Assembly: GCA_025450195.1 (NCBI GenBank)
Contig: JANWHW010000029.1
Location: 1 to 64,000 of the forward strand
Direction: 5' to 3'
Origin: Solirubrobacterales bacterium
GTDB lineage: Bacteria > Actinomycetota > Thermoleophilia > Solirubrobacterales > 70-9
Length of the DNA: 64,000 nucleotides
In this document: in pieces, positions 33,487 through 42,406 of the stretch
Numbering within the stretch: position 1 is the first letter of the stretch
How the letters are laid out: every line of letters starts with the position of its first letter
Program-made: the position numbers and the translations under genes
Notes under the pieces: model-generated
Database searches by the model: none
What the model was told of the DNA's origin: nothing
What the model saw: only the letters and a program-made list of their open reading frames with translations

Positions 33487-35178
33487 GTGTCCCTCCCCGT
33501 CCTTTTCGCCGTCGACGAAGACGAGAGCTTGCTGCGCGACGTCGAACGCGAGCTGGTCGACCGGTATGGACGGAGCTATCGCGTCGTCTGCGTTTCCTCG
33601 GCGGAGGACGGGATGGCGGAGCTCGAGACGCTTTTGGCCGCGGGCGAAGACGTCGCGCTCGTCCTCGCCGCGCAGTGGCTCGACCAGACGACCGGCAGCG
33701 AGCTGCTGAGCAAGGTGCGCGCTCTTCACCCGCATGCTCAGCGTGGACTGCTTATCGAGTGGGGCAGCTGGGGCGACGGCCGGACGGGCGAGGCGATCTT
33801 TCAGGCGATGGCACGGCGGCAGATCGAGTACTACGTGATTCGGCCGACGCGGTCGCCGGACGAGCTGTTCCACCAGTCCGTCTCGACCTTTCTGCTCGAG
33901 TGGGCCCATGCGCGGCGTGTGTCCCCGCATACCGTCCACATCATCGGCGAGTCGTGGACCGGTAGGGCTTCCGAGCTGAAGGAAGTCCTGGGGCGCTGCG
34001 CGGTACCCCACGCGTTCCTGCTCGCCGATTCGCCCGATGGCCGCGCGTTGGTCCGCGAAAACGGCGACGGGAGGGAACTTCCCCTGGTGGTTTTCCCGAA
34101 CGGCACAGTTCTCGCGGATCCGACCAACCTGGAGCTGGCGAGCGCCACCGGCGCCACCATCGACCCCGAACGGCGTGAGTTCGACGTCGTCATCGTCGGC
34201 GCGGGGCCGGCCGGCCTGTCGGCAGCGGTCTACGGCGCTTCGGAGGGCTTCCGGACCCTGGTAGTCGACGACGGCGGGATCGGCGGGCAGGCAACCTCGA
34301 GCTCGCTGATCCGCAACTACCTCGGTTTTCCACGCGGCGTCAGCGGTCGTCGGCTTGCGGAGAGCGCCTACGAGCAGGCGTGGGTCTTCGGGGCCAAGTT
34401 CGCCTTCATGCACGACGCGACCGGGATTCGGCGCGACGGCGACCGCCTCCACGTCAGCCTCTCCGACGGCGGCGAGGTGAGCGCCCGAGCTGTCGTCCTT
34501 GCGACGGGCGCCACCTATCGCCGGCTCGGGGTTGCCGAGATCGAGGCACTGGTCGGGACCGGCGTCTTCTACGGCGGGCCCGCTTCCGAAGCGCCCGCAA
34601 TGGCCGGAAAGGATGTGTACGTGCTGGGCGGCGCGAACTCGGCGGGCCAGGCGGCACTGCACCTGGCTGAATACGCCGATCGGGTCACGCTCGTGGTGCG
34701 AGCGGAGTCGCTCGATGCAGGGATGTCGCACTACTTGACACGGCAGGTCGAAGGGGCGACAAATATCGAGGCGCGCCTCGGGACCGAGGTCGTCGGCGGT
34801 GAGGGAGGCGACTGGCTCGAGCGCCTGGTTCTCCGTCGCCGCGCTGACGGAGCAACGGAGACGGTGGAGGCCGACGCGCTCTTCCTGATGATCGGCGCCC
34901 GCCCGAACACAAGCTGGTTGCCGACGGAGTGCGCACGGGAGGACGGCGGGTTCGTTCACACCGGAGCCGATGTCGAGAACGATGGGAGCTGGCCGCTCGA
35001 GCGCAGCCCGTTCTCCCTCGAGACCAGCATGCCCGGTGTCTTCGCCGCCGGAGACGTCCGCCACGGGTCGATGAACCGCGTAGCCTCCGCGGTGGGCGAG
35101 GGCTCGATCGCCATCCGTCTCGTCCACGACCTCTTCGCGGCCGAGCAGTTCCATCCGCGCGACGGCGTGCAGCCCTGA
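33487..35178 (+). CDS. Fused receiver-like / thioredoxin-like / thioredoxin-reductase-like flavoprotein
   Basis: 563 residues from the GTG at 33487 (an ATG at 33415 would add 24 residues). N-terminal receiver-like domain (about 1-125) with an acidic pocket (D10-E-D12); the expected phospho-acceptor position in LVLAAQW is Ala62. A thioredoxin-like domain follows (about 150-235) and then the FAD/NAD domain with VVIVGAGPAGLSAAVYGAS, GGIGGQA and GVFAAGDVR. The redox CxxC of true thioredoxin reductases is absent. Fusions annotated as response regulator/thioredoxin-disulfide reductase are known; the natural partner is not. Confidence 0.8.
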   Translation: MSLPVLFAVDEDESLLRDVERELVDRYGRSYRVVCVSSAEDGMAELETLLAAGEDVALVLAAQWLDQTTGSELLSKVRALHPHAQRGLLIEWGSWGDGRTGEAIFQAMARRQIEYYVIRPTRSPDELFHQSVSTFLLEWAHARRVSPHTVHIIGESWTGRASELKEVLGRCAVPHAFLLADSPDGRALVRENGDGRELPLVVFPNGTVLADPTNLELASATGATIDPERREFDVVIVGAGPAGLSAAVYGASEGFRTLVVDDGGIGGQATSSSLIRNYLGFPRGVSGRRLAESAYEQAWVFGAKFAFMHDATGIRRDGDRLHVSLSDGGEVSARAVVLATGATYRRLGVAEIEALVGTGVFYGGPASEAPAMAGKDVYVLGGANSAGQAALHLAEYADRVTLVVRAESLDAGMSHYLTRQVEGATNIEARLGTEVVGGEGGDWLERLVLRRRADGATETVEADALFLMIGARPNTSWLPTECAREDGGFVHTGADVENDGSWPLERSPFSLETSMPGVFAAGDVRHGSMNRVASAVGEGSIAIRLVHDLFAAEQFHPRDGVQP

Positions 35179-35191
35179 CCTACCGGGACGG

Positions 35192-35217
35192 CTGGGTCAA
35201 ATCCAGCCCGCCCCGAT
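35192..35217 (+). repeat. Degenerate third copy of tRNA-Pro 3' end
   Basis: CTGGGTCAAATCCAGC followed by CCGCCCCGAT resembles the tRNA-Pro T-arm and acceptor end with small indels. It lies 14 bases after the flavoprotein gene. A still weaker trace (CAGTCGCCCCGAT) occurs at 33383-33396. Confidence 0.5.
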
Positions 35218-35302
35218 GTAGAACACGAGCTCGGGGGCTGGCGAGCGAGATTGGTGCGATCGCCAGCTAGGATTTTGCATTGATGGGTCCTCAGGAAGGC
35301 GG

Positions 35303-35791
35303 TTGCAGGTAGTTCACCCCCTTCATAGCGCTGGTGTTCTGCTCTTCCGTCGGGCGGGAGACGGCCCGGAGGTGCTGCTCATTCACCCTGGGGGCCCGTA
35401 TTGGGCGAAGAAGGACCTGGGGGCGTGGTCGATCCCGAAGGGTGTGCGCGAGGATGGCGAGGAGCTGCACGAGTGCGCATTGCGGGAGTTGAGGGAGGAG
35501 TTGGGCGCTACGCCGGCGTTCGCGATCGATGCCCTGATCGAGCTTGGATCTGTGCGTCAGAAGGGCGGCAAGGTCGTCCATGCCTGGGCGGCTGAGGCCG
35601 ATTTCGATCCCAAGGAGCTGCACAGCAACACCTTCGAGATGGAGTGGCCGCCGCGGTCTGGGATCAAGCGCGAGTTCCCCGAGGTCGACGGTGCCGAATG
35701 GCTCGACCCCGAAGCGGCGCAGCGGAAGATCAACCCCGCCCAGGCGATCTTCGTCGATCGCTTGCTCGAGCATCTCGATCAGCTCGATTGA
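35303..35791 (+). CDS. NUDIX hydrolase
   Basis: 162 residues from a TTG at 35303 with GGAAGGCGG upstream. The Nudix box is intact: GVREDGEELHECALRELREELG, here split as G-x5-E then RELREELG. The short N-terminus and the LFRRAGDGPEVLLIHPGGPYW stretch place it with small NUDIX proteins of the MutT type that act on nucleoside diphosphate derivatives; substrate unknown. Confidence 0.85.
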   Translation: MQVVHPLHSAGVLLFRRAGDGPEVLLIHPGGPYWAKKDLGAWSIPKGVREDGEELHECALRELREELGATPAFAIDALIELGSVRQKGGKVVHAWAAEADFDPKELHSNTFEMEWPPRSGIKREFPEVDGAEWLDPEAAQRKINPAQAIFVDRLLEHLDQLD

Positions 35792-35851
35792 GCTTCCTAT
35801 GCTGGGCGGATACAGTCGCTCGACTGGAAGTCGTCGAATGAGAGGAGTGGG

Positions 35852-36238
35852 ATGGAGGCTTCACCTGGGCCCGAGGTCCCCAACGAGGAGGGCTTTGCGG
35901 TGTTCGCGGAGCAGGCCGGCAACGGTTCGCCCGTTGTGATGCTGAACCTGCTTTCCTTCAAGCCCAATGGTGGCCGCGCCCGCTACGAGGAATATGGAGC
36001 CGCGGTTGCGCCCCTGCTCGAGAAAATCGGCGGCCGCATTATCTTCGTCGGCGAGTCTTCGCCGGCCCTGCTCGGTGACGACTCGTGGGACCTGGTTGCC
36101 TTGGTCGAATACCCGACTCGGCAGGCTTTCCTCGACATGATCGGATCGCCCGAGTACCAGGCAGTCGGCCATCTGCGCACCGAGGCCCTCGCCAAAGGCG
36201 AGCTGCATCCAATGACTCTCAACGGTGAGTGGCAGTAG
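35852..36238 (+). CDS. DUF1330 domain protein
   Basis: 128 residues. The VVMLNLLSFKPNGGRARYEEYGAAVAPLL stretch and VALVEYPTRQAFLDMIGSPEYQ match DUF1330, a ferredoxin-like small domain of unknown role. The ATG at 35852 is preceded by GAGAGGAGTGGG. The stop overlaps a possible GTG start of the next gene by 10 bases. Confidence 0.8.
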   Translation: MEASPGPEVPNEEGFAVFAEQAGNGSPVVMLNLLSFKPNGGRARYEEYGAAVAPLLEKIGGRIIFVGESSPALLGDDSWDLVALVEYPTRQAFLDMIGSPEYQAVGHLRTEALAKGELHPMTLNGEWQ

Positions 36239-36243
36239 GCGAG

Positions 36244-37329
36244 ATGGTGGACGACCCCACTGATCGCGAGCCGCCCTCGGGGGAGGGCCCTGCCGGCAGG
36301 CCGCTGCCGCTCTCGGTGCGCCTGCTGGGCGCCGGGGTGCGGAGTGCGCGCACGGTCACGAAAGCCGCCGGCATCGATCGCGCGGTTGAGGTCGCGGCTG
36401 AGGAGGCCATGGTCGCGGCGGTGCAGAGCGAGGCGGTCGAGCGCGCGCTGGTACGGGTGCTGAAAGGCCCTGTCGTGGAGGAGGCCGTTCAGGGAGCGAT
36501 GGAGAGCGAGGCGGTGAAGCGGGCACTGATCGACGCCCTCGACAGCGAATTGGTCGACGAGGTGTGGCAGCGCTTGCTTGCCAGCGAGGAGACTCAGAAG
36601 CTGATCGAGCGCATTGCCGAGGCGCCGGAGATCCGTGCGGCGATCAGCGCCCAGAGCGTCGGCTTCATCGAGGACATCGGCCACACCATCGGCGAGACGA
36701 CTCGCCGGCTCGATGGTGCCTTGGAGCGGATTGTGCGGCGGATCTTCTTCCGGCCGCGGCGCTCTGAGCCCACAGAACGCGCCGGTGCGGTTACCCGCGT
36801 GCTCGCTTTTGCGCTCGACGGCCTGATCGTCAACCTCGTCTTCTCGGGGATCGCGGCGATCGCGGCGCTGGTCGGTTCGTTCTTCTCAGGCAACGCGGAC
36901 GGTGTGTCGGACATCGCGCTGGTGCTCGGCACCGGCGCCTGGCTCAGTCTCTGGGCTCTTTATCTGGTCACCTTCTGGTCACTTGCGGCACAGACCCCGG
37001 GCATGCGCTTCTTCGGCATCAGACTCGGCGTCGAGGGCCGCGGGCTGCCGCCGCGCCGCTCTCTGAAGCGGCTGGTCGGCCTCTGGCTGGCGGCGATTCC
37101 ATTTGGGCTTGGCTTCATCGGGATCGTCTTCGACGAGCGTCGGCGTGGCTGGCAGGACCGGCTCGCCGGCGCCGACGTCTTCTACGAGGAGCACAAGCCG
37201 GCGCCGGCGCCATGGTCGACCCTCGACTCCGTCGAGCCAGCCGGCTCGGAGGGGGCACAAACGACGAAGGCCTCGGGTTCCCGAGGCCTTCGTCCACAGC
37301 ATGTGGCTGGGCCGCCAATCGGCGGCTGA
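36244..37329 (+). CDS. RDD family membrane protein
   Basis: 361 residues from the ATG at 36244 (a GTG at 36229 is an alternative). A long soluble N-terminal part (about 1-185), rich in helical Glu/Ala repeats with VERALVRVLKGPVVEEAV-like segments, precedes the RDD domain (about 186-310) with GAVTRVLAFALDGLIVNLV, the membrane helices and WQDRLAGADVFYEE. RDD proteins are membrane proteins of mixed roles. The C-terminal 30 codons contain a perfect 15-bp hairpin. Confidence 0.75.
   Translation: MVDDPTDREPPSGEGPAGRPLPLSVRLLGAGVRSARTVTKAAGIDRAVEVAAEEAMVAAVQSEAVERALVRVLKGPVVEEAVQGAMESEAVKRALIDALDSELVDEVWQRLLASEETQKLIERIAEAPEIRAAISAQSVGFIEDIGHTIGETTRRLDGALERIVRRIFFRPRRSEPTERAGAVTRVLAFALDGLIVNLVFSGIAAIAALVGSFFSGNADGVSDIALVLGTGAWLSLWALYLVTFWSLAAQTPGMRFFGIRLGVEGRGLPPRRSLKRLVGLWLAAIPFGLGFIGIVFDERRRGWQDRLAGADVFYEEHKPAPAPWSTLDSVEPAGSEGAQTTKASGSRGLRPQHVAGPPIGG
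37263..37294 (+). terminator. Strong hairpin within the RDD gene 3' end
   Basis: GACGAAGGCCTCGGG (37263-37277) pairs perfectly with CCCGAGGCCTTCGTC (37280-37294), leaving a 2-base loop. No T-run follows. It lies inside the last codons, so if it terminates, it would do so only after translation ends; it may also serve the convergent DUF7144 gene. Confidence 0.5.
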
Positions 37330-37334
37330 CAGCA

Positions 37335-37721
37335 CTAGACGGTTGAGCGGCTCTCAGGGCCCTCCGCCAGCTTGTAGATGACGATGATCGCCAGGGCGAA
37401 GACCGCCAGCGACCAGAACGGGTACGCCGGGATCGAAAGCAGCGCGGCGATCGCGTTCAGCGAGGCGATGAAGATGCCGAACCAGCGGCCGAACTCGCCA
37501 CCCGAGAAGAGGGAGAAGGCGGCGACCAGCTCGAGCACGCCGATAATCAGGAGGATCCACCCCCAGGTGTTGAGGCCACTGAGAATGAACTCGACGTTTT
37601 CGGAGAAGAACTTCGAATCGCCAATTGCGGCGATCCCATAGATGATGTTGAGCACGCCGGCGACCAAAAGCAGCACGCCGGCGAACACCCACCAGCCACT
37701 GATCAAGCTCTCGTCATTCAT
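37335..37721 (-). CDS. DUF7144-like small membrane protein
   Basis: 128 residues with four membrane helices: SGWWVFAGVLLLVAGVLNIIYGI, TWGWILLIIGVLELVAAFSLF, WFGIFIASLNAIAALLSI and a final helix. This pattern matches actinobacterial DUF7144. Role unknown. About 270 bases upstream (37722-37990) carry A+T-rich promoter-like sequence but no convincing gene. Confidence 0.72.
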   Translation of the reverse strand: MNDESLISGWWVFAGVLLLVAGVLNIIYGIAAIGDSKFFSENVEFILSGLNTWGWILLIIGVLELVAAFSLFSGGEFGRWFGIFIASLNAIAALLSIPAYPFWSLAVFALAIIVIYKLAEGPESRSTV

Positions 37722-37990
37722 GCGTAACCCTTTCGTGATCCATTTGGATGGATTTGTTTAGCCATTGAACTAAAGAAGGCTTTCTACGCGCGACTTCGCG
37801 ACAGAGCAACGGTTTCCTTGAGGCAATGGGCGTTTGACAGCATCTCTGCGATGACTGGATTTCAGGATTCTTGAGTAAACGAGCCATTTCTTGGCGCTAC
37901 TCATCGCTTTTCCGTGCGACCCGTTGGCCGCTGCGAGCAGCAGGAGCGTCAGGCAGCCGACGGCAGTGGGCACCCGGACCCAAGGGTCCG

Positions 37991-39361
37991 TCAGAACTGT
38001 GGGCCGAGCAGATCGTCGCCGAAGGACACCGTTCTGGCGCTGCCGGCTTCCGCGAGGGGCGTGAGGCCGAAGAGGTCCTCGATGCTGCGAAGCAGCGAGT
38101 AGGGGGTGAACGTGCCGTCGCGGGTCCCGCCCCGGGACACGTAGCGATGGGAGACCAACAGGGCGCCGACTTTCAACGGATCGACAGGCGCTCCTGACGC
38201 ATCCGTTGCCGGCGCCTGGCCGGGAGAGCCGAGCCCGTTGAAGGCGATCACCAGCAGCCCATCTTTCTTGATCGCTTTTGCGGCGAGGATCTTCGGCGCC
38301 CATTCCGCCAGGAACTGATCGGCGGCGACGGCCCCATCGGGCTCACCGGGCGAGCACTGGCCTGCAACGCCGGCTCGGCAGAGGTTCGGCGAGATGAACG
38401 CGAAATCGGGTGTGGTCTCGGGCTTGCGCAGGTCCTTGGTCAGCTGCTCGAGCGGCACATCGTTGATCGCGCAGTCGCCGACGTCGAGCAGCGAGTGGAA
38501 GTAGACGAACGGATTGTTCCTCGCCGCGTAGCCACCGGCCGGTGGTTCGTCTGGCGCGTTGGGCTGAGGCTGGACGCAGTTGTGAGGGCCGTTCTCGTCG
38601 ACCATGTCCTCCATATACGCGTGCCAGCGCAGGCGAGCGCCGCTGATCTGGTCTGCCACCGTCAGCGCTTCGACTGGATAGATGCACCCAGATCCCGGTA
38701 CAACGCCCTTCTTGTTGGGCGTGGCTTTCAGCGGGAACGGGGCATAGGTCGAGCAATTCGACTCGGTCATCTGGTTGGGTGGCTGTCCACTGATCGTGGC
38801 GATGTTGTTGGGCAGTGCCGCTTCGGCCAGCAGCGAGTAGCCGGGAACGAGCTGGCCCTGTGGCCGCAGGGTCCCCGACAGGTATGGCATCTGCGAGATA
38901 GAGCCAAAGCTCTGTTCATAGCCCGGGCTGGCCAGCGAGATGACAAAGACGTGCTTGATCGGCCCGACCGGGCCACTCGACGCGGGAGAGGTCGAGGTCG
39001 TTGGATCGCTGGGCGGTTTGAGGTCGTTTGCTGGGGCTTCGGGGGCTGGCGAGGGGGCCGGCGTGTTAACGCCAAGCGGTTCCGCGGCTTGTGTCGTGGC
39101 TCCCTTGGGCGATTGAGATGCCGAGCCTGGAGCGGGTTGGGAGGTGCTCGCCGGGCTGGTCGCGGCGGAGGTGTCGGCGGCGAGGCTCCGGCCAAGCAGG
39201 GCAGCCAATGCCCCATCGCCGCCGGCGGGGCCGAGCCCGCTGGCGACGATCGCCGAGGTGGCGACAAGCGAGGAGGCGATGAGCAGGCCGAAGCGCTTGT
39301 CGCTCAACGACGCGGCGGCTGCGGTCGCCCGCTGGAGCTGTGTGGCCAACGCCTTCCTCAT
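37991..39361 (-). CDS. Secreted phosphoesterase family protein
   Basis: 456 residues. An N-terminal membrane/signal segment (about 23-45) leads to a Pro/Ser/Thr-rich linker (about 60-125) and a phosphoesterase domain beginning IKHVFVISLASPGYEQSFGS, as in the alkaline-phosphatase-like AcpA/PLC type. The Asn-Glu residues usual in NExSFDH are replaced by PGYEQSFG, so the catalytic set may differ. I chose the ATG at 39361, which overlaps the stop of the preceding zinc-ribbon gene. Last gene of the pst transcription unit. Confidence 0.8.
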   Translation of the reverse strand: MRKALATQLQRATAAAASLSDKRFGLLIASSLVATSAIVASGLGPAGGDGALAALLGRSLAADTSAATSPASTSQPAPGSASQSPKGATTQAAEPLGVNTPAPSPAPEAPANDLKPPSDPTTSTSPASSGPVGPIKHVFVISLASPGYEQSFGSISQMPYLSGTLRPQGQLVPGYSLLAEAALPNNIATISGQPPNQMTESNCSTYAPFPLKATPNKKGVVPGSGCIYPVEALTVADQISGARLRWHAYMEDMVDENGPHNCVQPQPNAPDEPPAGGYAARNNPFVYFHSLLDVGDCAINDVPLEQLTKDLRKPETTPDFAFISPNLCRAGVAGQCSPGEPDGAVAADQFLAEWAPKILAAKAIKKDGLLVIAFNGLGSPGQAPATDASGAPVDPLKVGALLVSHRYVSRGGTRDGTFTPYSLLRSIEDLFGLTPLAEAGSARTVSFGDDLLGPQF

Positions 39362-39690
39362 GCCCCCGCTGCCCCCGCTGGCGTAAGCGCCCCTCCGCAC
39401 TGAGCGCAGAAACGCATCGCGTGCCCGTGGGCAGAGCCGCAGCTAGGGCAGGTCCCGGCGGCGTCGGAGCTCTCCAGTTCCAGCAGCCGCTCGACGGCGA
39501 GAAGCTCGGCATCGACGCGTTGAAGCTCGGCCGCCTTGTGGGTGAGCACGTCCATGCGGACGTGGTCGCGGATCGCCATCTCATAGAAGGCTCCGCCCAA
39601 GTCCGCCTGCATGATCGTGAACTTCTCCAGCAGCCGGTTCCGTTGGGCGGTCAGGTCGGCGCTTGCCGTCTCATCCAGCGGCGCGCTCAT
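39358..39690 (-). CDS. Zinc-ribbon protein
   Basis: 110 residues: a helical N-terminal part with a coiled-coil character (AELQRVDAELLAVERLLELE) and a C-terminal zinc ribbon with CPSCG and CAQCG. It overlaps the starts and stops of its neighbours (4 bases each side), indicating tight translational coupling. Function unknown. Confidence 0.7.
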   Translation of the reverse strand: MSAPLDETASADLTAQRNRLLEKFTIMQADLGGAFYEMAIRDHVRMDVLTHKAAELQRVDAELLAVERLLELESSDAAGTCPSCGSAHGHAMRFCAQCGGALTPAGAAGA

Positions 39691-40319
39691 GGCTGCCCCT
39701 TGCCGGTCGGCTGCGACGGCGCGGAGTCGGGATCGCCACCGACCACGATTACGTCGGGCAGATTCTGCTGCGCTTTGATGTAGTCCGCGCCGGCCTGCTC
39801 GACGTTCGTTTCGACCAGCTTGGTGTCTTCTTCGACCTTCTGCTCCGTCGGTTTGAAGTCGGTGATCTGGTGGACGGTCCCGTTCTCGGTCTGGGCGACG
39901 ACCTTGCCGCCGCTCTTGTCGTGTGCCTGTTTACCGCCCTTAAGCAGTTTGCCTTTTGAAGCGACAGGCGATGTCGAAGATGTCTCGGAGCTGGCGATCG
40001 CAGCATCCTGTTCCCGCAGCGCCTGCAACAGGGCCCCGCTGTCTTCCCCCGAGCCGGCCTTTCCCACTACGACGCCGATTGCAACCGCGATCGGCAACAG
40101 CGCGAAGAAGCCGACCGCCGCCGCCCTGCTGCCGGGGCTCGATTTGGCTGGTGGGCGTGTGAGCGGGCGCCGGGCGCGCTTGCTCATCGCCGCGAAGTAG
40201 CGAGAGGCGGGGTTTGCCCCATTGCCGCGGCGCGCTGCGCAGTGGACGCAGTAACGCTGCTGGGGGTCGAGCGCCGCGCCGCACTCCTCGCAGGGTTCGT
40301 AGTGGGGACGGTTGGTCAT
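39687..40319 (-). CDS. Zinc-ribbon membrane protein
   Basis: 210 residues. N-terminal zinc ribbon (CEECG, CVHCA), a basic stretch, one membrane helix (about 70-90, AVGFFALLPIAVAIGVVVG) and an extracytoplasmic part with Lys/Gly and acidic segments. Zinc ribbon inside, tail outside. It overlaps the lipoprotein gene by 4 bases. Likely part of the phosphate-uptake unit, role unknown. Confidence 0.7.
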   Translation of the reverse strand: MTNRPHYEPCEECGAALDPQQRYCVHCAARRGNGANPASRYFAAMSKRARRPLTRPPAKSSPGSRAAAVGFFALLPIAVAIGVVVGKAGSGEDSGALLQALREQDAAIASSETSSTSPVASKGKLLKGGKQAHDKSGGKVVAQTENGTVHQITDFKPTEQKVEEDTKLVETNVEQAGADYIKAQQNLPDVIVVGGDPDSAPSQPTGKGQP

Positions 40320-40519
40320 TGTGGCTGGCTCCTGGCTGGATTGGTCTTGGCTTTGCGCTCGCGCCTGGCTTCGCGAGCCTCGAGAAATCGCTTCGATTCA
40401 GCCTGCTTTCGCGCCGCGGTCTCCTGGGTCGTTGTGCAACCCGCCTGTGACCCCGCCAGCAGCAGGCCGCAGACGGCAAGGGCGCAGATGCGTGGGGTGC
40501 GGCCGCTAGCCGAAGGCAC
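40316..40519 (-). CDS. Small lipoprotein in the pst unit
   Basis: 67 residues from a GTG at 40519. Hydrophobic stretch CALAVCGLLLAGSQAGC ends in a lipobox Cys; a highly charged helix with EAREARRERKAK follows. It overlaps the pstB stop by 14 bases and the zinc-ribbon membrane protein start by 4. Role unknown. Confidence 0.6.
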   Translation of the reverse strand: MPSASGRTPRICALAVCGLLLAGSQAGCTTTQETAARKQAESKRFLEAREARRERKAKTNPARSQPQ

Positions 40520-41420
40520 CGCTCACGTACTCCTGGGTTCGCTTCTCGCGCGGCGATCCGAATAGAGCCGTCGCGCTGCTGTACTCGACCATCTCGCCCA
40601 GGTACATGAAGGCGACGTGGTCGGCGATTCGGTAAGCCTGTTGAAGGTTGTGGGTGACGATCACGACGGCGACGTCGTCGCGCAGCTTCACGATCAAGTC
40701 CTCGATCACCTGGGTCGACTGCGGGTCGAGCGCCGAGCAGGGCTCATCGAGCAGCAGCACCTCCGGCTCTGCGGCCAGCGCTCGGGCGATGCAGAGCCGC
40801 TGCTGCTGGCCGCCGGAGAGCCTCAGGGCGGGGTGATCGAGGTTGTCCTTCACCTCCTCGAAGAGACCAGCGCGCTCCAGCGCGCTGTGGACCTGGGGCT
40901 CCAATGTCTTCTTGCGCTGGCGCCTTGAGCCCTGCTCGCGCAGCACGTAAGCGATGTTGTCGAAGACGCTCATCGGGAAGGGGTTGGGCTGCTGAAAGAC
41001 CATCGTCACCCGGCGTCGCAGCAAGGTTGGCTCGATCAGGCTGGTATCGACGTCATCGAGCAGGATGCGGCCGCTGAACGTCGCGGTTCGGGTCAGCTCA
41101 GTCAGTCGGTTGAGTGAGCGCAGCAGGGTCGTCTTGCCGCAGCCGGAGGGGCCGATCATTGCCAACACCTCGCCCTGGCGGATCGGCAGCGAGACGGACT
41201 TCACCGCTTCGCGTTTGGCGTAGGAGACCGAGAGATTGTCGACCTCCATCCGTCGAATCGAGAATTGCGGGGCACCGATTGAGCGGCGCGCCCCGGTGAA
41301 GCCACTGGGGGCGGGGGCGCCATGCCCATTGGCGGGTTGCGTGGGTGGCGCGATCTGGCGCGCCACCTGGGTCTCGTTGAGCTCCAGGCGCCGGATCGGA
41401 GGCGGTGTCACGAACTCCAT
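40506..41420 (-). CDS. pstB: Phosphate ABC transporter ATP-binding protein PstB
   Basis: ATPase of the high-affinity phosphate importer. The 304-residue protein has Walker A GPSGCGKTT, signature LSGGQQQRL, Walker B LLLDEPCSALD and the His switch TVTHNLQQ-like segment. It carries about 55 N-terminal residues (MEFVTPPPIRRLELNETQ..) ahead of the usual start, not normal for PstB. Overlaps pstA by 13 bases. Confidence 0.93.
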   Translation of the reverse strand: MEFVTPPPIRRLELNETQVARQIAPPTQPANGHGAPAPSGFTGARRSIGAPQFSIRRMEVDNLSVSYAKREAVKSVSLPIRQGEVLAMIGPSGCGKTTLLRSLNRLTELTRTATFSGRILLDDVDTSLIEPTLLRRRVTMVFQQPNPFPMSVFDNIAYVLREQGSRRQRKKTLEPQVHSALERAGLFEEVKDNLDHPALRLSGGQQQRLCIARALAAEPEVLLLDEPCSALDPQSTQVIEDLIVKLRDDVAVVIVTHNLQQAYRIADHVAFMYLGEMVEYSSATALFGSPREKRTQEYVSGAFG

Positions 41421-42406
41421 GTCCCTGCCTTTCGAGCGCGGCGGTGGACAATGTCGACGGCCGCGTTAAGGGCCAGCACCATCAGCAGTAGGACGAAGGC
41501 CGCCGCATAGGCCTTCTGTGGCTGATCGAGGTTCCCGGTCGGGGAGGCCTCGTAGACGAAGTTGGTCAGCGTCGTGCCTGCCCCCCGCAGGTAGTTGAGT
41601 GGGAAGGCGCCACCGACCGGAGCGAAGTTCTGCGTCGCCCCGAGCAGGACGACGATGATCGCTGTGTCGCCGATGATCCGGCCGAGGCCGAGCATCGCGC
41701 CCGTCGCGACCTGCGGACGGCTGGCGGGTAGCAGGATCCGCCGCGTCGTCGCGATCTTCGTCTTGCCGACCGCGTAGGAGGCCTCGCGCACATGCTGGGG
41801 AATCGCGCTGAGTCCCTCGCGAGTGCTGGCGACGACCAGCGGCAGGGCAACCAGGGAGAGCATCGCCGAGGCGGCGAAGAATGAGCGCCCGAAGACGATG
41901 CCTTCGGAGGTGCGGCTGAGGAAGCCGAGGGTGGTGCTGGAGAAGATCACCGTGCCGAACAGCGCCAAGACTATGGATGGGATGCCGGCGATCGCCTCGA
42001 TCGTCGACTCGGTAACGCGGGCAAGCGCGGTCGGGCGCCCGTACTCCACGAGCCAAACCGCGACGCCGATACCGATCGGCAACGCGATCGAGATTCCCAT
42101 CACGGCGACGATCAGCGTCCCGAAGAACGCGTCCGAGAAGCCGCCGGTTTCGCTCTGGCTGAACCCGGCCGACGCGGGAGTGACCAGCATCGACGGCCGC
42201 AGGTACTTGATTCCCTGGACGAGCAGATAGGCGACGATCGCCACCGCGATCGCGCAGAAGAGCAGCCCAAGCGCCCAGCAGAGCGCCAGGCCGATGCGAT
42301 CCGACAGGTGCCAGGTGACGCCGCTGCGGGGGCGACCCCCGTCAGGGCGTGGGGGGGACTGGGTCGGAGGGATCTCGGCCGGCCGAGTCGCGAGAGAGGA
42401 ATCCAT
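41408..42406 (-). CDS. pstA: Phosphate ABC transporter permease PstA
   Basis: Membrane subunit of the phosphate importer, 332 residues. About six helices, with the EAA loop containing REASYAVGKTKIATTRRILLP and the GLGRIIGDTAIIVVLLG motif. N-terminal Pro-rich cytoplasmic stretch of about 30 residues. Its ATG overlaps the pstC stop. Confidence 0.93.
   Translation of the reverse strand: MDSSLATRPAEIPPTQSPPRPDGGRPRSGVTWHLSDRIGLALCWALGLLFCAIAVAIVAYLLVQGIKYLRPSMLVTPASAGFSQSETGGFSDAFFGTLIVAVMGISIALPIGIGVAVWLVEYGRPTALARVTESTIEAIAGIPSIVLALFGTVIFSSTTLGFLSRTSEGIVFGRSFFAASAMLSLVALPLVVASTREGLSAIPQHVREASYAVGKTKIATTRRILLPASRPQVATGAMLGLGRIIGDTAIIVVLLGATQNFAPVGGAFPLNYLRGAGTTLTNFVYEASPTGNLDQPQKAYAAAFVLLLMVLALNAAVDIVHRRARKAGTWSS

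Noticed and set aside
37770-38303. Minus-strand frame downstream of the phosphoesterase gene
   Set aside because: It overlaps the phosphoesterase 3' end in another frame and has no matching family.
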